A stretch of DNA of 64,000 bases, taken from the NCBI RefSeq assembly GCF_000019185.1, contig NC_010334.1, positions 2,108,001-2,172,000 of the forward strand. The letters are read 5' to 3'. This stretch comes from Shewanella halifaxensis HAW-EB4. GTDB lineage: Bacteria > Pseudomonadota > Gammaproteobacteria > Enterobacterales > Shewanellaceae. The position numbers and the translations under genes were made by a program. Under the pieces are notes generated by a model that worked only from the letters and a program-made list of their open reading frames with translations, searched no databases and was not told the origin of the DNA. Shown here piece by piece: positions 42,169 through 50,506 of this stretch; positions within the stretch are counted from its first letter, which is position 1; every line of letters starts with the position of its first letter.

Positions 42169-42375
42169 ATGTCTCAAGTTACTGGCGTTGTTAAGTGGTT
42201 CAACTCTGATAAAGGTTTCGGATTTATCGAGCAAGAGTCTGGTCCAGACGTATTCGTACACTTCCGCGCTATCAACTCTGACGGTTTCAAAACTCTTGAC
42301 GAAGGTCAAAAAGTTCAGTTTACTGTTACTCAAGGTCAAAAAGGCCCACAAGCTGAGAACGTAACTGTAGTTTAA
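42169..42375 (+). CDS. Cold-shock protein, CspA family
   Basis: A 68-aa single OB-fold that binds RNA and ssDNA. RNP1 is KGFGFIE and RNP2 is VFVHF; the N-terminus TGVVKWFNSDKGFGF is the Csp consensus. Which paralogue cannot be said. An ACAGGA site precedes the ATG, and a strong terminator follows. Confidence 0.96.
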   Translation: MSQVTGVVKWFNSDKGFGFIEQESGPDVFVHFRAINSDGFKTLDEGQKVQFTVTQGQKGPQAENVTVV

Positions 42376-42416
42376 GTTACCAGCTTGATTAGCACTAGCT
42401 AATCACACAGAATTTT

Positions 42417-42447
42417 GAAGAGCCGTGGTTTACCACGGCTCTTTTTT
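42417..42447 (+). terminator. Cold-shock gene terminator
   Basis: AAGAGCCGTGG–ttta–CCACGGCTCTTTTTT, 11-bp stem with T run. Confidence 0.9.
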
Positions 42448-42605
42448 CGTTTAAGGATCTTGAAAATAGAGTGCCATAGATTGGTACCCTCCCAGTTAAT
42501 TTCTCCTTGTTATTTAAAATTTCGTAACGTCAGTCTTCAGTATTTAATCATATACCTTCCATTTTATCTAAAGCTTGCTTAGCATTTTTATGACTCTTCT
42601 ATCCT

Positions 42606-42736
42606 AATCAGCAATCAGCAATCAGCAATCAGCAATCAGCAATCAGCAATCAGCAATCAGCAATCAGCAATCAGCAATCAGCAATCAGCAATCAGCAATC
42701 AGCAATCAGCAATCAGCAATCAGCAATCAGCAATCA
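42606..42736. repeat. 7-bp tandem repeat, almost 19 copies
   Basis: The unit AATCAGC is repeated without variation for about 131 bases. Perfect identity points to recent slippage expansion. It lies between the cold-shock gene and the MITE and is not inside a gene. There are no spacers, so it is not a CRISPR. Confidence 0.97.
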
Positions 42737-42837
42737 CTCAAGGTTCAGTGAGCATCCAGTCATCGTACTCGTGAACCTTTACCAATTACCTTCTATACAA
42801 GGCAAAGATACAAGGGAAGGTTTGGTTACTTAATGTA

Positions 42838-43103
42838 ATACCAATCAGTATAAGAAGTTGATCTACTCAGAGCGGTTTTTGGCAAACTAATTCAAGGCGA
42901 ATAGCTGAAAGAATGGTTGTTCCCTTGTGAAGCCGTTCAACGCAGAAGTAGGCAGCCAAAAACGCTCCAGAATGGCGAGTTTTAGCGATTCTGATGCTGT
43001 GTTAACGAGCTTAACCGTAGAACAACTATGCTCTTCACTCGTTGCCTTGCCTCATAACCGCTAAACTCTCGCTGAGCGACCAATTCTTTATACTGATTGG
43101 TAT
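42838..43103. mobile_element. MITE copy 2 (266 bp)
   Basis: Same element as 14911–15225, with the same 16-bp terminal inverted repeats (ATACCAATCAGTATAA) but lacking about 47 internal bases. It also reads through into a minus-strand frame from 43293, which it probably truncates or extends. Confidence 0.85.
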
Positions 43104-43293
43104 AAGCATCTGTCGAGCAGGGAAAATTGATTTTCAACCGACTAACATCATCACTGCGGCTTAAATTAAAAAAACGGTAAGACTCTTGTTGATTAGTAAC
43201 GGGGTACGCAATATTTGAATACAACAGAAGTGATGCGGACGGATGAAAGAAAAATGGCAATAACAAAGGTGCTATAAAAAGAGCCCTATGCAA
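43104..43293 (-). pseudogene. Possible small secreted-protein gene broken by the MITE
   Basis: A TTG at 43293 opens about 64 codons with a signal-peptide-like start (RALFIAPLLLPFFFHPSAS) and a polar region (ESYRFFNLSRSDDVSRLKI), then runs into the MITE. The ribosome site is weak and the ABC operon terminator overlaps the start, so the gene may be spurious. No family recognised. Confidence 0.3.
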
Positions 43294-43303
43294 AAGAGCC
43301 TAT

Positions 43304-43330
43304 AAAAAAACGGCGCCTAATGCACCGTTT
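43304..43330 (-). terminator. Terminator of the ABC transporter operon
   Basis: On the minus strand ACGGTGC–attag–GCGCCGT (one G·T pair) followed by seven T, 26 bases after the ATPase stop. Confidence 0.75.
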
Positions 43331-43355
43331 AATGATATAGCTAGTGACAAACTCA

Positions 43356-44255
43356 CTAGGAGAAAAGCTTCTCTTCTAAGGTTCTTCCTTTCAAAATAGC
43401 TTTATATTGCCAGTTACGCTGCTTAAACAGGCTGAGCAAAGCCATCTCTATTGCATAGATCTCTTCGCTATTATGCTTGATAAGGAACTGATTAGATTGA
43501 CGCTCCTCTATCGAGGTGATATCTGCTAAGTCTAATACCGCTTCGATAAGTGAGCTTGGTTCACATTGCTGCATCGTCAGCGTTAAATAATCCTCATGCT
43601 GAGACTCATTCATAGAGACCGATTGGCTGAGTAGGCCCTGCTCAAGATAAAGTACTTGATCACATAGCTTTTCAAGCTCATCCAAATTGTGTGAGCTAAT
43701 GACAAAAGTCGTTTTATCAGAGAGTGCTTTAACGAGTTCGCGGATTTTCTTTGCATTTGCTGGATCTAAACCCGCCGTAGGCTCGTCGAGTAACACCAGT
43801 TCTGGCGAGCCAATAAGCGCTTGAGCAATAGACACACGCTTTGACATGCCATGGCTTAATGACTTGGGCTTTTGTTGTGCGCTATCGGCAAGATCAACTA
43901 AAGACAACACGCGTAGCGCTTCCGCTTTTGCCTCTTTTTTAGCATAACCTTGCAAGGTAGCAAAAAAGGTTAGCTGAGTGACGACATCAAGATTAGGGTC
44001 AAGCGCAGCATCTTGTGGTAGTGACGCAATACGCCCAAGTAGTTCGGGGCTACCAGGCTTGTGACCTAATAACGACACTTCTCCTGACGTTGGCGTGATA
44101 TAGCCGCACAACAGGCTAAACAGCGTGGTTTTACCTGCACCATTAGGGCCAACAAGAGCAATAGGACGGCCAGCATCGAGTGTGATATCAACTTGTTTTA
44201 GCGCTTGTTTATTGCCGTAGGACTTAGATAGACCTTTGCAGTTAATTAAACTCAT
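43356..44255 (-). CDS. ABC transporter ATP-binding protein
   Basis: 299 aa. Walker A GPNGAGKTT (about 36–44), Q-loop LPQDAAL, signature LSHGMSKR in place of the usual LSGGQ, Walker B LVLLDEP, D-loop TAGLDP, and switch His in ISSHNLDEL. This layout matches exporters of the CcmA/NatA type (drug, gliding or copper-processing NosF-like). Its start overlaps the permease stop by 4 bases, forming a two-gene unit. Substrate unknown; bacteriocin or antibiotic export is one option. Confidence 0.9.
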   Translation of the reverse strand: MSLINCKGLSKSYGNKQALKQVDITLDAGRPIALVGPNGAGKTTLFSLLCGYITPTSGEVSLLGHKPGSPELLGRIASLPQDAALDPNLDVVTQLTFFATLQGYAKKEAKAEALRVLSLVDLADSAQQKPKSLSHGMSKRVSIAQALIGSPELVLLDEPTAGLDPANAKKIRELVKALSDKTTFVISSHNLDELEKLCDQVLYLEQGLLSQSVSMNESQHEDYLTLTMQQCEPSSLIEAVLDLADITSIEERQSNQFLIKHNSEEIYAIEMALLSLFKQRNWQYKAILKGRTLEEKLFS

Positions 44256-45088
44256 AGTGCGCTCCTATTGATGTACATTTTGCCTAAAAATAACAGCACA
44301 GCGGCTTGGATTAATGGCACTGGAGCATACATAAAGCTGCTAAACCCTTGAGTATTGATCATTAACGAAATTTGTGAGCCAGGAAGAAGCCACTTTAACT
44401 CACTAATAATAGGTAAGTAGTTATTGATAATCGCAATGCTAATAGACATCGCTGCCCAGACTAAGATTGCATAGATGGTTGCTTGGCGTGCTGAGCTGGC
44501 ATAAAGAGATAGAATTGCCATTAATGCAGTATAGGGTAGCAACACTATAATCAAATTAAGGGTGACGATGAGTCCTGAAAACAGCGCGGGTATGAGTAAA
44601 CTCGCATCTCTGCTAATGGCTAACACAATAGTCGCGATGACAGTTAAGACGAGAAGCAAGCTCTGTAAAGCCATATGACCGAGAAAACGGCCAAAGAAAA
44701 GGCTATCTCGACCCACTCTGAGGGTTAAAAAGCGAAATGTTCCTCGGGACTTATCTGTAGCAAACTGGTCCGCAGACACAAAAATGCTGAAAAGAGGAAA
44801 GATATAAAGCGCTGCAATCCAGTAGACGGCCATTTCGGCTACCGGCCATTTAAAGAGTTCACTAACGACTTGCTGGCCAAAGATCCCTTCTATTAGTCCT
44901 TTAAAATCAGGATTAATTAAAAAGCTTGATGCACCACTGATAGGGTAGAGCAAGATCAGTAGCCAAACGAGAGCGAATGCGACAAGAGCGATTAATCCTC
45001 TTGGGTTGAATAGCATCTTTTTGACTTCAAATTGTGCGAGTAAAAACGTATTTCGAAGCATGCTATTTTTTTGGGGGCTGTTTTGCAA
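44252..45088 (-). CDS. ABC transporter permease
   Basis: 278 aa with six probable membrane segments, first at about 32–52 (LIALVAFALVWLLILLYPIS), and a cytoplasmic loop SADQFATDKSRGTFRFLTLR typical of ABC-2/NosY-like permeases. The start is a TTG at 45088 with AAGGGA about 7 bases upstream; the ATG at 45061 has no ribosome site. It pairs with the downstream ATPase. Confidence 0.86.
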   Translation of the reverse strand: MQNSPQKNSMLRNTFLLAQFEVKKMLFNPRGLIALVAFALVWLLILLYPISGASSFLINPDFKGLIEGIFGQQVVSELFKWPVAEMAVYWIAALYIFPLFSIFVSADQFATDKSRGTFRFLTLRVGRDSLFFGRFLGHMALQSLLLVLTVIATIVLAISRDASLLIPALFSGLIVTLNLIIVLLPYTALMAILSLYASSARQATIYAILVWAAMSISIAIINNYLPIISELKWLLPGSQISLMINTQGFSSFMYAPVPLIQAAVLLFLGKMYINRSAL

Positions 45089-45200
45089 ACTAATCCCTTA
45101 TTGTTAAGAGCGGTAGAAGGGGTCAGGTTAACACCTATTGCTTAAATGCGTTAACCTTAACCTCGTAAATTAACATGATAGATAGTTAATCGTTAAAAGC

Positions 45201-45848
45201 TTATCTATCTAGCAGATGCTTGATCTGTTCTGTTAACTCAGCCACTTGTTGCTCAAGCGTGTTGACTCTAGCTTCAAGCCCACTGGCATGCTGAGTGATT
45301 GAATACTCTGTGCTTTGGGCGGGCGTTGATTGTATTTCGGTGTCATCGACCTCAGTAAACAGTTGACGGTAGCGAGCTTCACGCTTGCCAGGCTCTTTAG
45401 CTAATAGCATGACAAGAGGGGACTCTCGTCTTTGGAGTTCATTTAATGTCGCTTCAACTTCACTGACATCATGAAACTCATGTAGTCGATTACTTCGAGT
45501 TCTGAGTTCACCGGGAGTTTGTGGTCCTCTGAGTAATAGAAGGCAAACAACGGCAAGCTCGGAAGATTTAAGCTGTAGATCGCTAAACTCGGTATTACAA
45601 AAACGATGCTTGTATTTTACCACTCGGCTACCGAAGCCTGATTGTTCTGAAATCAGTCTTTTTTTAGTGAGGTCATCTAAGGTATTTTGTACCTCAGATT
45701 CACTGAGGCTAAGAACAGGCTCACGGCTAGTTTTTTGATTACAGCCAGAGGTTAAACTGTTGAGAGAAAGTGGGTATTGCTCTGGCGTGGTGATCTCTTT
45801 TTCGAGTAATACCCCAATAACGCGCGCTTCATGTGGAGTCAGTTCCAT
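45201..45848 (-). CDS. yceH: YceH (DUF480) family protein
   Basis: 215 aa. Begins MELTPHEARVIGVLLEKEIT, then TTPEQYPLSLNSLTSGCNQK, the UPF0502/YceH signature. Two winged-helix-like domains cover residues about 1–165, and a C-terminal coiled coil (EARVNTLEQQVAELTEQ) closes it. The molecular role is unknown; a DNA- or regulator-binding function is a fold-based guess. A terminator lies upstream, so it has its own promoter. Confidence 0.9.
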   Translation of the reverse strand: MELTPHEARVIGVLLEKEITTPEQYPLSLNSLTSGCNQKTSREPVLSLSESEVQNTLDDLTKKRLISEQSGFGSRVVKYKHRFCNTEFSDLQLKSSELAVVCLLLLRGPQTPGELRTRSNRLHEFHDVSEVEATLNELQRRESPLVMLLAKEPGKREARYRQLFTEVDDTEIQSTPAQSTEYSITQHASGLEARVNTLEQQVAELTEQIKHLLDR

Positions 45849-45866
45849 ATTAACCTCTTAATAAAA

Positions 45867-45899
45867 AAGCATGGCTTTGTTATAACAGAGCCATGCTTT
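45867..45899 (-). terminator. Terminator between the CvfB-like gene and yceH
   Basis: AAGCATGGCT–ttgttataac–AGCCATGCTT-type stem; A-rich on the left gives T-rich on the minus strand. Confidence 0.7.
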
Positions 45900-45967
45900 A
45901 ATGCAAAGGTGGTTTAGCGGGCTTAACTATGCAGTTGCTGGGTTTATGAGCAATATCTGCGTTTAGT

Positions 45968-46801
45968 TTAGTCTGCTAGGCGGATCCCATCTGGAGAGAT
46001 GGTGATCTGCTTGCTTTTATATAGGCCACCGATACTCTTTTTAAAGGCTTTTTTACTCATCGAAAGCTGTGAGTAAATGATATCGGCATCCGTTTTATCG
46101 TTTAATGGTAGGAAACCGCCAGCCTGTTTAAGCTTAATCATGATAGTAACTGAATGCTTATCAAGTTCTTCTTTTGCGCCTTTTTGCAAGATCAGGTCTA
46201 TTTTACCATCACTTCTCATACGCTTAATGAAGCCTTTTAGTTTTTGGCCAAAGCTTAAACGAGTATAGACCTCGTTCTTATACAGTACGCCCCAATGGGT
46301 GTTATTGATAATGGCTTTGTAGCCTAGATCGGTAGTGCCACCAATGATAAGATTAACTTCTTCATCTACGCGGAATGTTGGCTGTGTCAGATCAAGAAAC
46401 TTATCGACTTTTGCAGACGCAACAATTCGGTCATCTACATGGCTAGTGTAAATATAGACTAGATATGATTTTCCAACTTCAATCTCTCGGTGTTGCTCAC
46501 CAAAAGGTAATAATAAGTCTTTTTCTAAGCCCCAATCTAAAAACGTACCATATGGGCCGTTTTCTTTAGCTTCCAAATAGGCAAATTGACCCACTTGTGC
46601 GTATGGACGGCTTGTAGTGGCAATGATCATGTCTTCTGAGTCTAAATAGAGAAATACATTAACCAGATCGCCAACTCGGCAGTCCTTCGGCACAGATTTA
46701 CGAGGAAGAAGTACCTGGCCCATCTCTTTTGCGTCTAAATAGACACCAAAATCAACTTGTTTGACGACTTCGAGCTTACAGGTTTTACCTATCTGGATCA
46801 T
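45968..46801 (-). CDS. CvfB/YitL-like S1 RNA-binding protein
   Basis: 277 aa of the CvfB family. Three S1-like regions: about 1–60 (IGKTCKLEVVKQVDFGVYLD), 68–135 (YLEAKENGPYGTFLDWGLEK) and 145–205, then a C-terminal winged helix (LSMSKKAFKKSIGGLYKS). The family binds RNA; the Staphylococcus member affects virulence gene expression. In Shewanella its role is unknown. The ATG is directly at MIQIGKTCKL. Confidence 0.88.
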   Translation of the reverse strand: MIQIGKTCKLEVVKQVDFGVYLDAKEMGQVLLPRKSVPKDCRVGDLVNVFLYLDSEDMIIATTSRPYAQVGQFAYLEAKENGPYGTFLDWGLEKDLLLPFGEQHREIEVGKSYLVYIYTSHVDDRIVASAKVDKFLDLTQPTFRVDEEVNLIIGGTTDLGYKAIINNTHWGVLYKNEVYTRLSFGQKLKGFIKRMRSDGKIDLILQKGAKEELDKHSVTIMIKLKQAGGFLPLNDKTDADIIYSQLSMSKKAFKKSIGGLYKSKQITISPDGIRLAD

Positions 46802-47433
46802 GATGTTCTCTACTTTAAAAACAGTAACGATTAATTTCAGCTGCGATTATAGTGGAAAACGTTTCAATATGCTTTAGCCCGTTGAAACTAATGCTCAAAA
46901 GCTCGCATTTTGCTGTAATCAAAATAGGGCGTTTATCACGATTAGGGGGATAAATGCCACTCAATGTTATCACCCTGTTGTAAGGAGATAATAAATTAGC
47001 GATTAATTACCACTAAATGCAGTTATGAGTATTGCATTATCATGAGTCTCAAGGTTTAATTGCGCCGCAAAAAAATCAGTGAGAAAAGTGCGTCATTCGT
47101 GCTCTCATTTAAAAAAATACCTTTCAGCGGTTAGGTGAGACTTAAAGTAACAAATAGATTTTTATGGATTAGGTTTTACATGCTAAATTTAAAGGCATAC
47201 ATTCATTACATCATAAGAATTTGAAGTGATCTCTGTTTTTCATGAGGTGACTTTAATGTTGAGTAAGCTACCCCTCCAGAAGATGCACATTGCGACGCTG
47301 TAGAAGGGTGTACTTAAACATTTTATACTTTAGTAGGTCGATCAGAATTTACTGATTAAAATATTCGCAAGTTGATTGTAACCATAGTGATTCAGTCAGC
47401 TTAATTGAGTTAAATAGACAGGTTAGGACAAAT
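46802..47433. other. speA upstream region
   Basis: About 630 bases. Its right third holds the candidate leader peptide at 47256–47303. The rest shows no gene or clear repeat and should contain divergent promoters for the CvfB-like gene and speA. Confidence 0.5.
47256..47303 (+). CDS. Candidate 15-aa leader peptide upstream of speA
   Basis: GAGGTGA sits 6 bases before an ATG opening 15 codons, MLSKLPLQKMHIATL, then TAG. It lies 130 bases before the speA start. Polyamine genes are known to be controlled by leader peptides (for example speFL of enterobacteria), but this one has no Arg codon run. Regulation is inference. Confidence 0.4.
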   Translation: MLSKLPLQKMHIATL

Positions 47434-49347
47434 ATGAGCAATTGGTCTATTGATGATGCACGCGCAAGTTATAACGTAAATCACTGGAGCCAAGGACTTT
47501 ACGGCATTAGCGATGATGGAGAAGTGACTGTGTCACCGGATCCAAGCCGCCCAGAATGTAAGATTGGTTTAAACGAAATGGCAAAAGACATGGTTAAGTC
47601 GGGCGTGGCTTTACCTGTTCTGGTTCGTTTTCCGCAAATTTTACATCATAGAGTAAATAGTCTGTGTCAGGCATTTAATCAGGCGATTCAAAAGTATCAA
47701 TATGAAAATGATTACTTGCTGGTATACCCGATTAAAGTAAACCAACAGCAAACGGTTGTTGAAGAGATCCTTGCTAGCCAAGTAGAAAAAGAAGTGCCAC
47801 AGCTAGGTCTAGAAGCGGGTAGTAAGCCTGAGCTAATGGCTGTTTTGGCGATGGCACAAAAGGCGAGCTCTGTCATCATTTGTAATGGTTACAAAGATAA
47901 AGAGTACATTCGACTTGCATTGATAGGTGAAAAGCTGGGTCACAAGGTATATATCGTCCTTGAAAAAATATCTGAGCTTAAAGTCGTACTTGAGCAAGCT
48001 AAAGAGCTAGGTGTTACACCTCGCCTCGGTCTGCGCGTGCGTCTTGCGTTCCAAGGCAAGGGGAAATGGCAGGCAAGCGGTGGCGAGAAGTCTAAGTTTG
48101 GCCTGAGTGCTGCTCAAGTATTACAAGTGATTACCTCTCTCAAGCAAGAAAATATGCTTGATTCGTTAGAGCTACTGCATTTCCATTTAGGTTCGCAAAT
48201 CGCCAATATCCGCGATATTCGCCAAGGGGTGAGTGAAGCGGGCCGTTTCTATTGTGAACTGATGAAGCTTGGTGCAAACGTTAAGTGTTTCGATGTCGGC
48301 GGTGGTCTAGCGGTTGATTATGATGGTACTCGAAGCCAAAGTAGCCATTCAATGAACTACGGCCTGACCGAGTACGCCAACAATATCGTCAGTGTGTTGA
48401 CCGATATGTGCAAAGAATATGAGCAGCCGATGCCGAGAATTATCTCTGAGTCTGGCCGTTACTTGACTGCACATCACGCGGTATTGCTAACTGACGTGAT
48501 TGGTACTGAAGCGTATAAGCCAGAAGATATTCAACCGCCAGCTGAAGATGCGCCTCAGTTACTGCACAATATGTGGCAGTCTTGGGTTGAAGTCAGTGGT
48601 AAAGCTGATCAGCGTGCGCTAATTGAGATCTTCCATGACTGTCAGAGTGATTTAACAGAAGTGCATTCGCTGTTTGCTGTTGGCCAGGTAGGTCTTGCTG
48701 AGCGCGCGTGGGCAGAGCAAGTTAACTTGCGCGTCTGTTATGAGCTACAAGGCAGCATGAGTGCTAAGTATCGCTTCCATAGACCGATTATCGACGAGTT
48801 AAATGAAAAGTTAGCCGATAAGTTCTTTGTTAACTTCTCTTTGTTCCAATCTCTACCTGATGCTTGGGGTATTGATCAGGTATTCCCTGTGATGCCTTTG
48901 TCTGGTTTAGATAAGGCGCCAGAGAGCAGAGCGGTAATGTTAGACATTACTTGTGACTCAGACGGTACAATCGATCAATATGTTGACGGTCAAGGTATTG
49001 AAACAACACTGCCAGTACCTGCTTGGACGCAAGAGAGTCCATATCTGATAGGCTTCTTCCTTGTTGGTGCATATCAAGAGATCTTGGGTGACATGCATAA
49101 CTTATTTGGCGACACTAACTCGGCAGTTGTACGTTTAGATGAAGATGCGCGCACTAATGTTGAGTCAGTACTCGCTGGTGATACGGTTGCTGACGTGCTG
49201 CGCTATGTAAACCTAGATGCTGTATCGTTTATGAGAACCTATGAGGAGCTCGTTAATAAGCATATCGCAGAAGATGAGCGTGCTAATATTCTAGAAGAAT
49301 TGCAGCTAGGCCTTAAGGGCTACACTTATCTAGAAGACTTCTCTTAA
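47434..49347 (+). CDS. speA: Biosynthetic arginine decarboxylase
   Basis: Converts arginine to agmatine, the first step to putrescine with SpeB two genes on. 637 aa matches the biosynthetic SpeA form. PLP Lys is in VYPIKVNQQQTVVEE (about residue 99). Other signs are GLEAGSKPEL, LLHFHLGSQIANIRDI, FDVGGGLAVDYDG and the CDSDGTID region. The ATG at 47434 has an AGGACA site. A terminator follows. Confidence 0.97.
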   Translation: MSNWSIDDARASYNVNHWSQGLYGISDDGEVTVSPDPSRPECKIGLNEMAKDMVKSGVALPVLVRFPQILHHRVNSLCQAFNQAIQKYQYENDYLLVYPIKVNQQQTVVEEILASQVEKEVPQLGLEAGSKPELMAVLAMAQKASSVIICNGYKDKEYIRLALIGEKLGHKVYIVLEKISELKVVLEQAKELGVTPRLGLRVRLAFQGKGKWQASGGEKSKFGLSAAQVLQVITSLKQENMLDSLELLHFHLGSQIANIRDIRQGVSEAGRFYCELMKLGANVKCFDVGGGLAVDYDGTRSQSSHSMNYGLTEYANNIVSVLTDMCKEYEQPMPRIISESGRYLTAHHAVLLTDVIGTEAYKPEDIQPPAEDAPQLLHNMWQSWVEVSGKADQRALIEIFHDCQSDLTEVHSLFAVGQVGLAERAWAEQVNLRVCYELQGSMSAKYRFHRPIIDELNEKLADKFFVNFSLFQSLPDAWGIDQVFPVMPLSGLDKAPESRAVMLDITCDSDGTIDQYVDGQGIETTLPVPAWTQESPYLIGFFLVGAYQEILGDMHNLFGDTNSAVVRLDEDARTNVESVLAGDTVADVLRYVNLDAVSFMRTYEELVNKHIAEDERANILEELQLGLKGYTYLEDFS

Positions 49348-49405
49348 CAAAGTGGTGAGCAACGCGTAAGCGTTGTCACTAGGGTAAAAATAGCCTGTTT
49401 GCTAT

Positions 49406-49443
49406 AACCAGCTTTAAGTTCGCTTGAAGCTGGTTTTATTTTT
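49406..49443 (+). terminator. speA terminator
   Basis: AACCAGCTT–taagttcgcttg–AAGCTGGTT followed by TTATTTTT. Confidence 0.75.
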
Positions 49444-49561
49444 AGTCAGTACCAAACGTGTTTGTTAGCCAAAGTATCTGTATTAGTCTCAATTTGTTTC
49501 ATGCAGATAAAAAGGCATTTATTATAGTTAACAAATCGATATTTTTAGGGGCCCCGATAGG

Positions 49562-50482
49562 ATGTTTTTTGAAGGTTCGGAAAAGAAAATTGAGCTACAG
49601 CTAAATAGTAGCGCTGTTTCATTAAGATCTTTACCTCATTCATTTTGGCAGCAGGCATTGAGCCTAGCACAAGCTGAGATCCTATCAAGCCTTTCAAATT
49701 CCCATTGTGATGCTTACGTATTAAGTGAGTCGAGCTTATTTGTTTGGGAGCACAAGCTGCTGCTAATCACATGTGGTAATACACGTTTAGTCGATGCAGT
49801 GATGTTTGTCATTGATAAAATCGGGATCGCCCATATATCTGATCTAAGCTACCAACGTAAAAGTGAGTTTTTATCTCACTTACAAGCGACACGCTTTGAA
49901 GATGACGTCGAGCAGCTTAGTACGAAAATGGCTGGTAGCGCTTACCGAGTCGGGCATTTAGATAACCACCACCACTATATTTTTTGCAGCGAGCAAGCGC
50001 AAAAGAGTGATGCCAGTGCATGCGTGTTGATGTACCACATCAAAGGGCCTGTGGCTCAGTATCTACGTGGGGTTAGTCAGTCGGCGACTGAAATCCGAAA
50101 ATTATTGGAGCTAGATCGTTTGTTGCCTCAGTTTGAGTTTGACGATCACTTGTTTCAACCGTACGGCTATTCAATCAATGGACTGTTTGAAGACAAGTTT
50201 TTGACCATACATATCACGCCTCAAGAGCGAAGCTCTTACGTGAGTATTGAAACAAACTTGAATTTTTTACAATATCCGTTCAATATTTTTTCTGAAATGT
50301 TAAGAATATTGAACCCCAGCAGTTGGGACATCATTGGGATGAACATGCAGGTAGACAACTTAGGCTTTCCTTCCCATAGAAGGCTAGCGAGTTGTGATCT
50401 ACAGTTAAATCCACTCAATGACTTTAATTATAATCACTATATTCAGTCTGATTGCGAGACGTTATTAGCTGAAGTATTGTGA
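49562..50482 (+). CDS. speD: S-adenosylmethionine decarboxylase, eukaryotic-type
   Basis: Makes decarboxylated AdoMet, the aminopropyl donor for spermidine. All key residues of the human-type enzyme are present: FFEGSEKKIE (Glu4, Glu7), the autocleavage site YVLSESSLF with Glu56–Ser57 (Ser57 becomes pyruvoyl), Cys71 in LITCGNT, Ser204 in YGYSINGLF and His217 in TIHITPQ. 306 aa, near the eukaryotic proenzyme size and unlike the short E. coli or archaeal-type SpeD. It sits between speA and speB, so the context supports polyamine synthesis. AGGGG lies about 10 bases before the ATG. The symbol is by function, not by homology to E. coli speD. Confidence 0.93.
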   Translation: MFFEGSEKKIELQLNSSAVSLRSLPHSFWQQALSLAQAEILSSLSNSHCDAYVLSESSLFVWEHKLLLITCGNTRLVDAVMFVIDKIGIAHISDLSYQRKSEFLSHLQATRFEDDVEQLSTKMAGSAYRVGHLDNHHHYIFCSEQAQKSDASACVLMYHIKGPVAQYLRGVSQSATEIRKLLELDRLLPQFEFDDHLFQPYGYSINGLFEDKFLTIHITPQERSSYVSIETNLNFLQYPFNIFSEMLRILNPSSWDIIGMNMQVDNLGFPSHRRLASCDLQLNPLNDFNYNHYIQSDCETLLAEVL

Positions 50483-50506
50483 CTCTAGACACTTTATGGA
50501 GTATGT

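Noticed and set aside
42606..42736. CRISPR array
   Set aside because: The units are 7 bp, perfectly contiguous, with no spacers and no cas gene.
42982..43293. 103-aa protein across the second MITE
   Set aside because: The second half is translated MITE sequence; only the part up to 43104 could be host coding, and it is listed as a weak broken gene.
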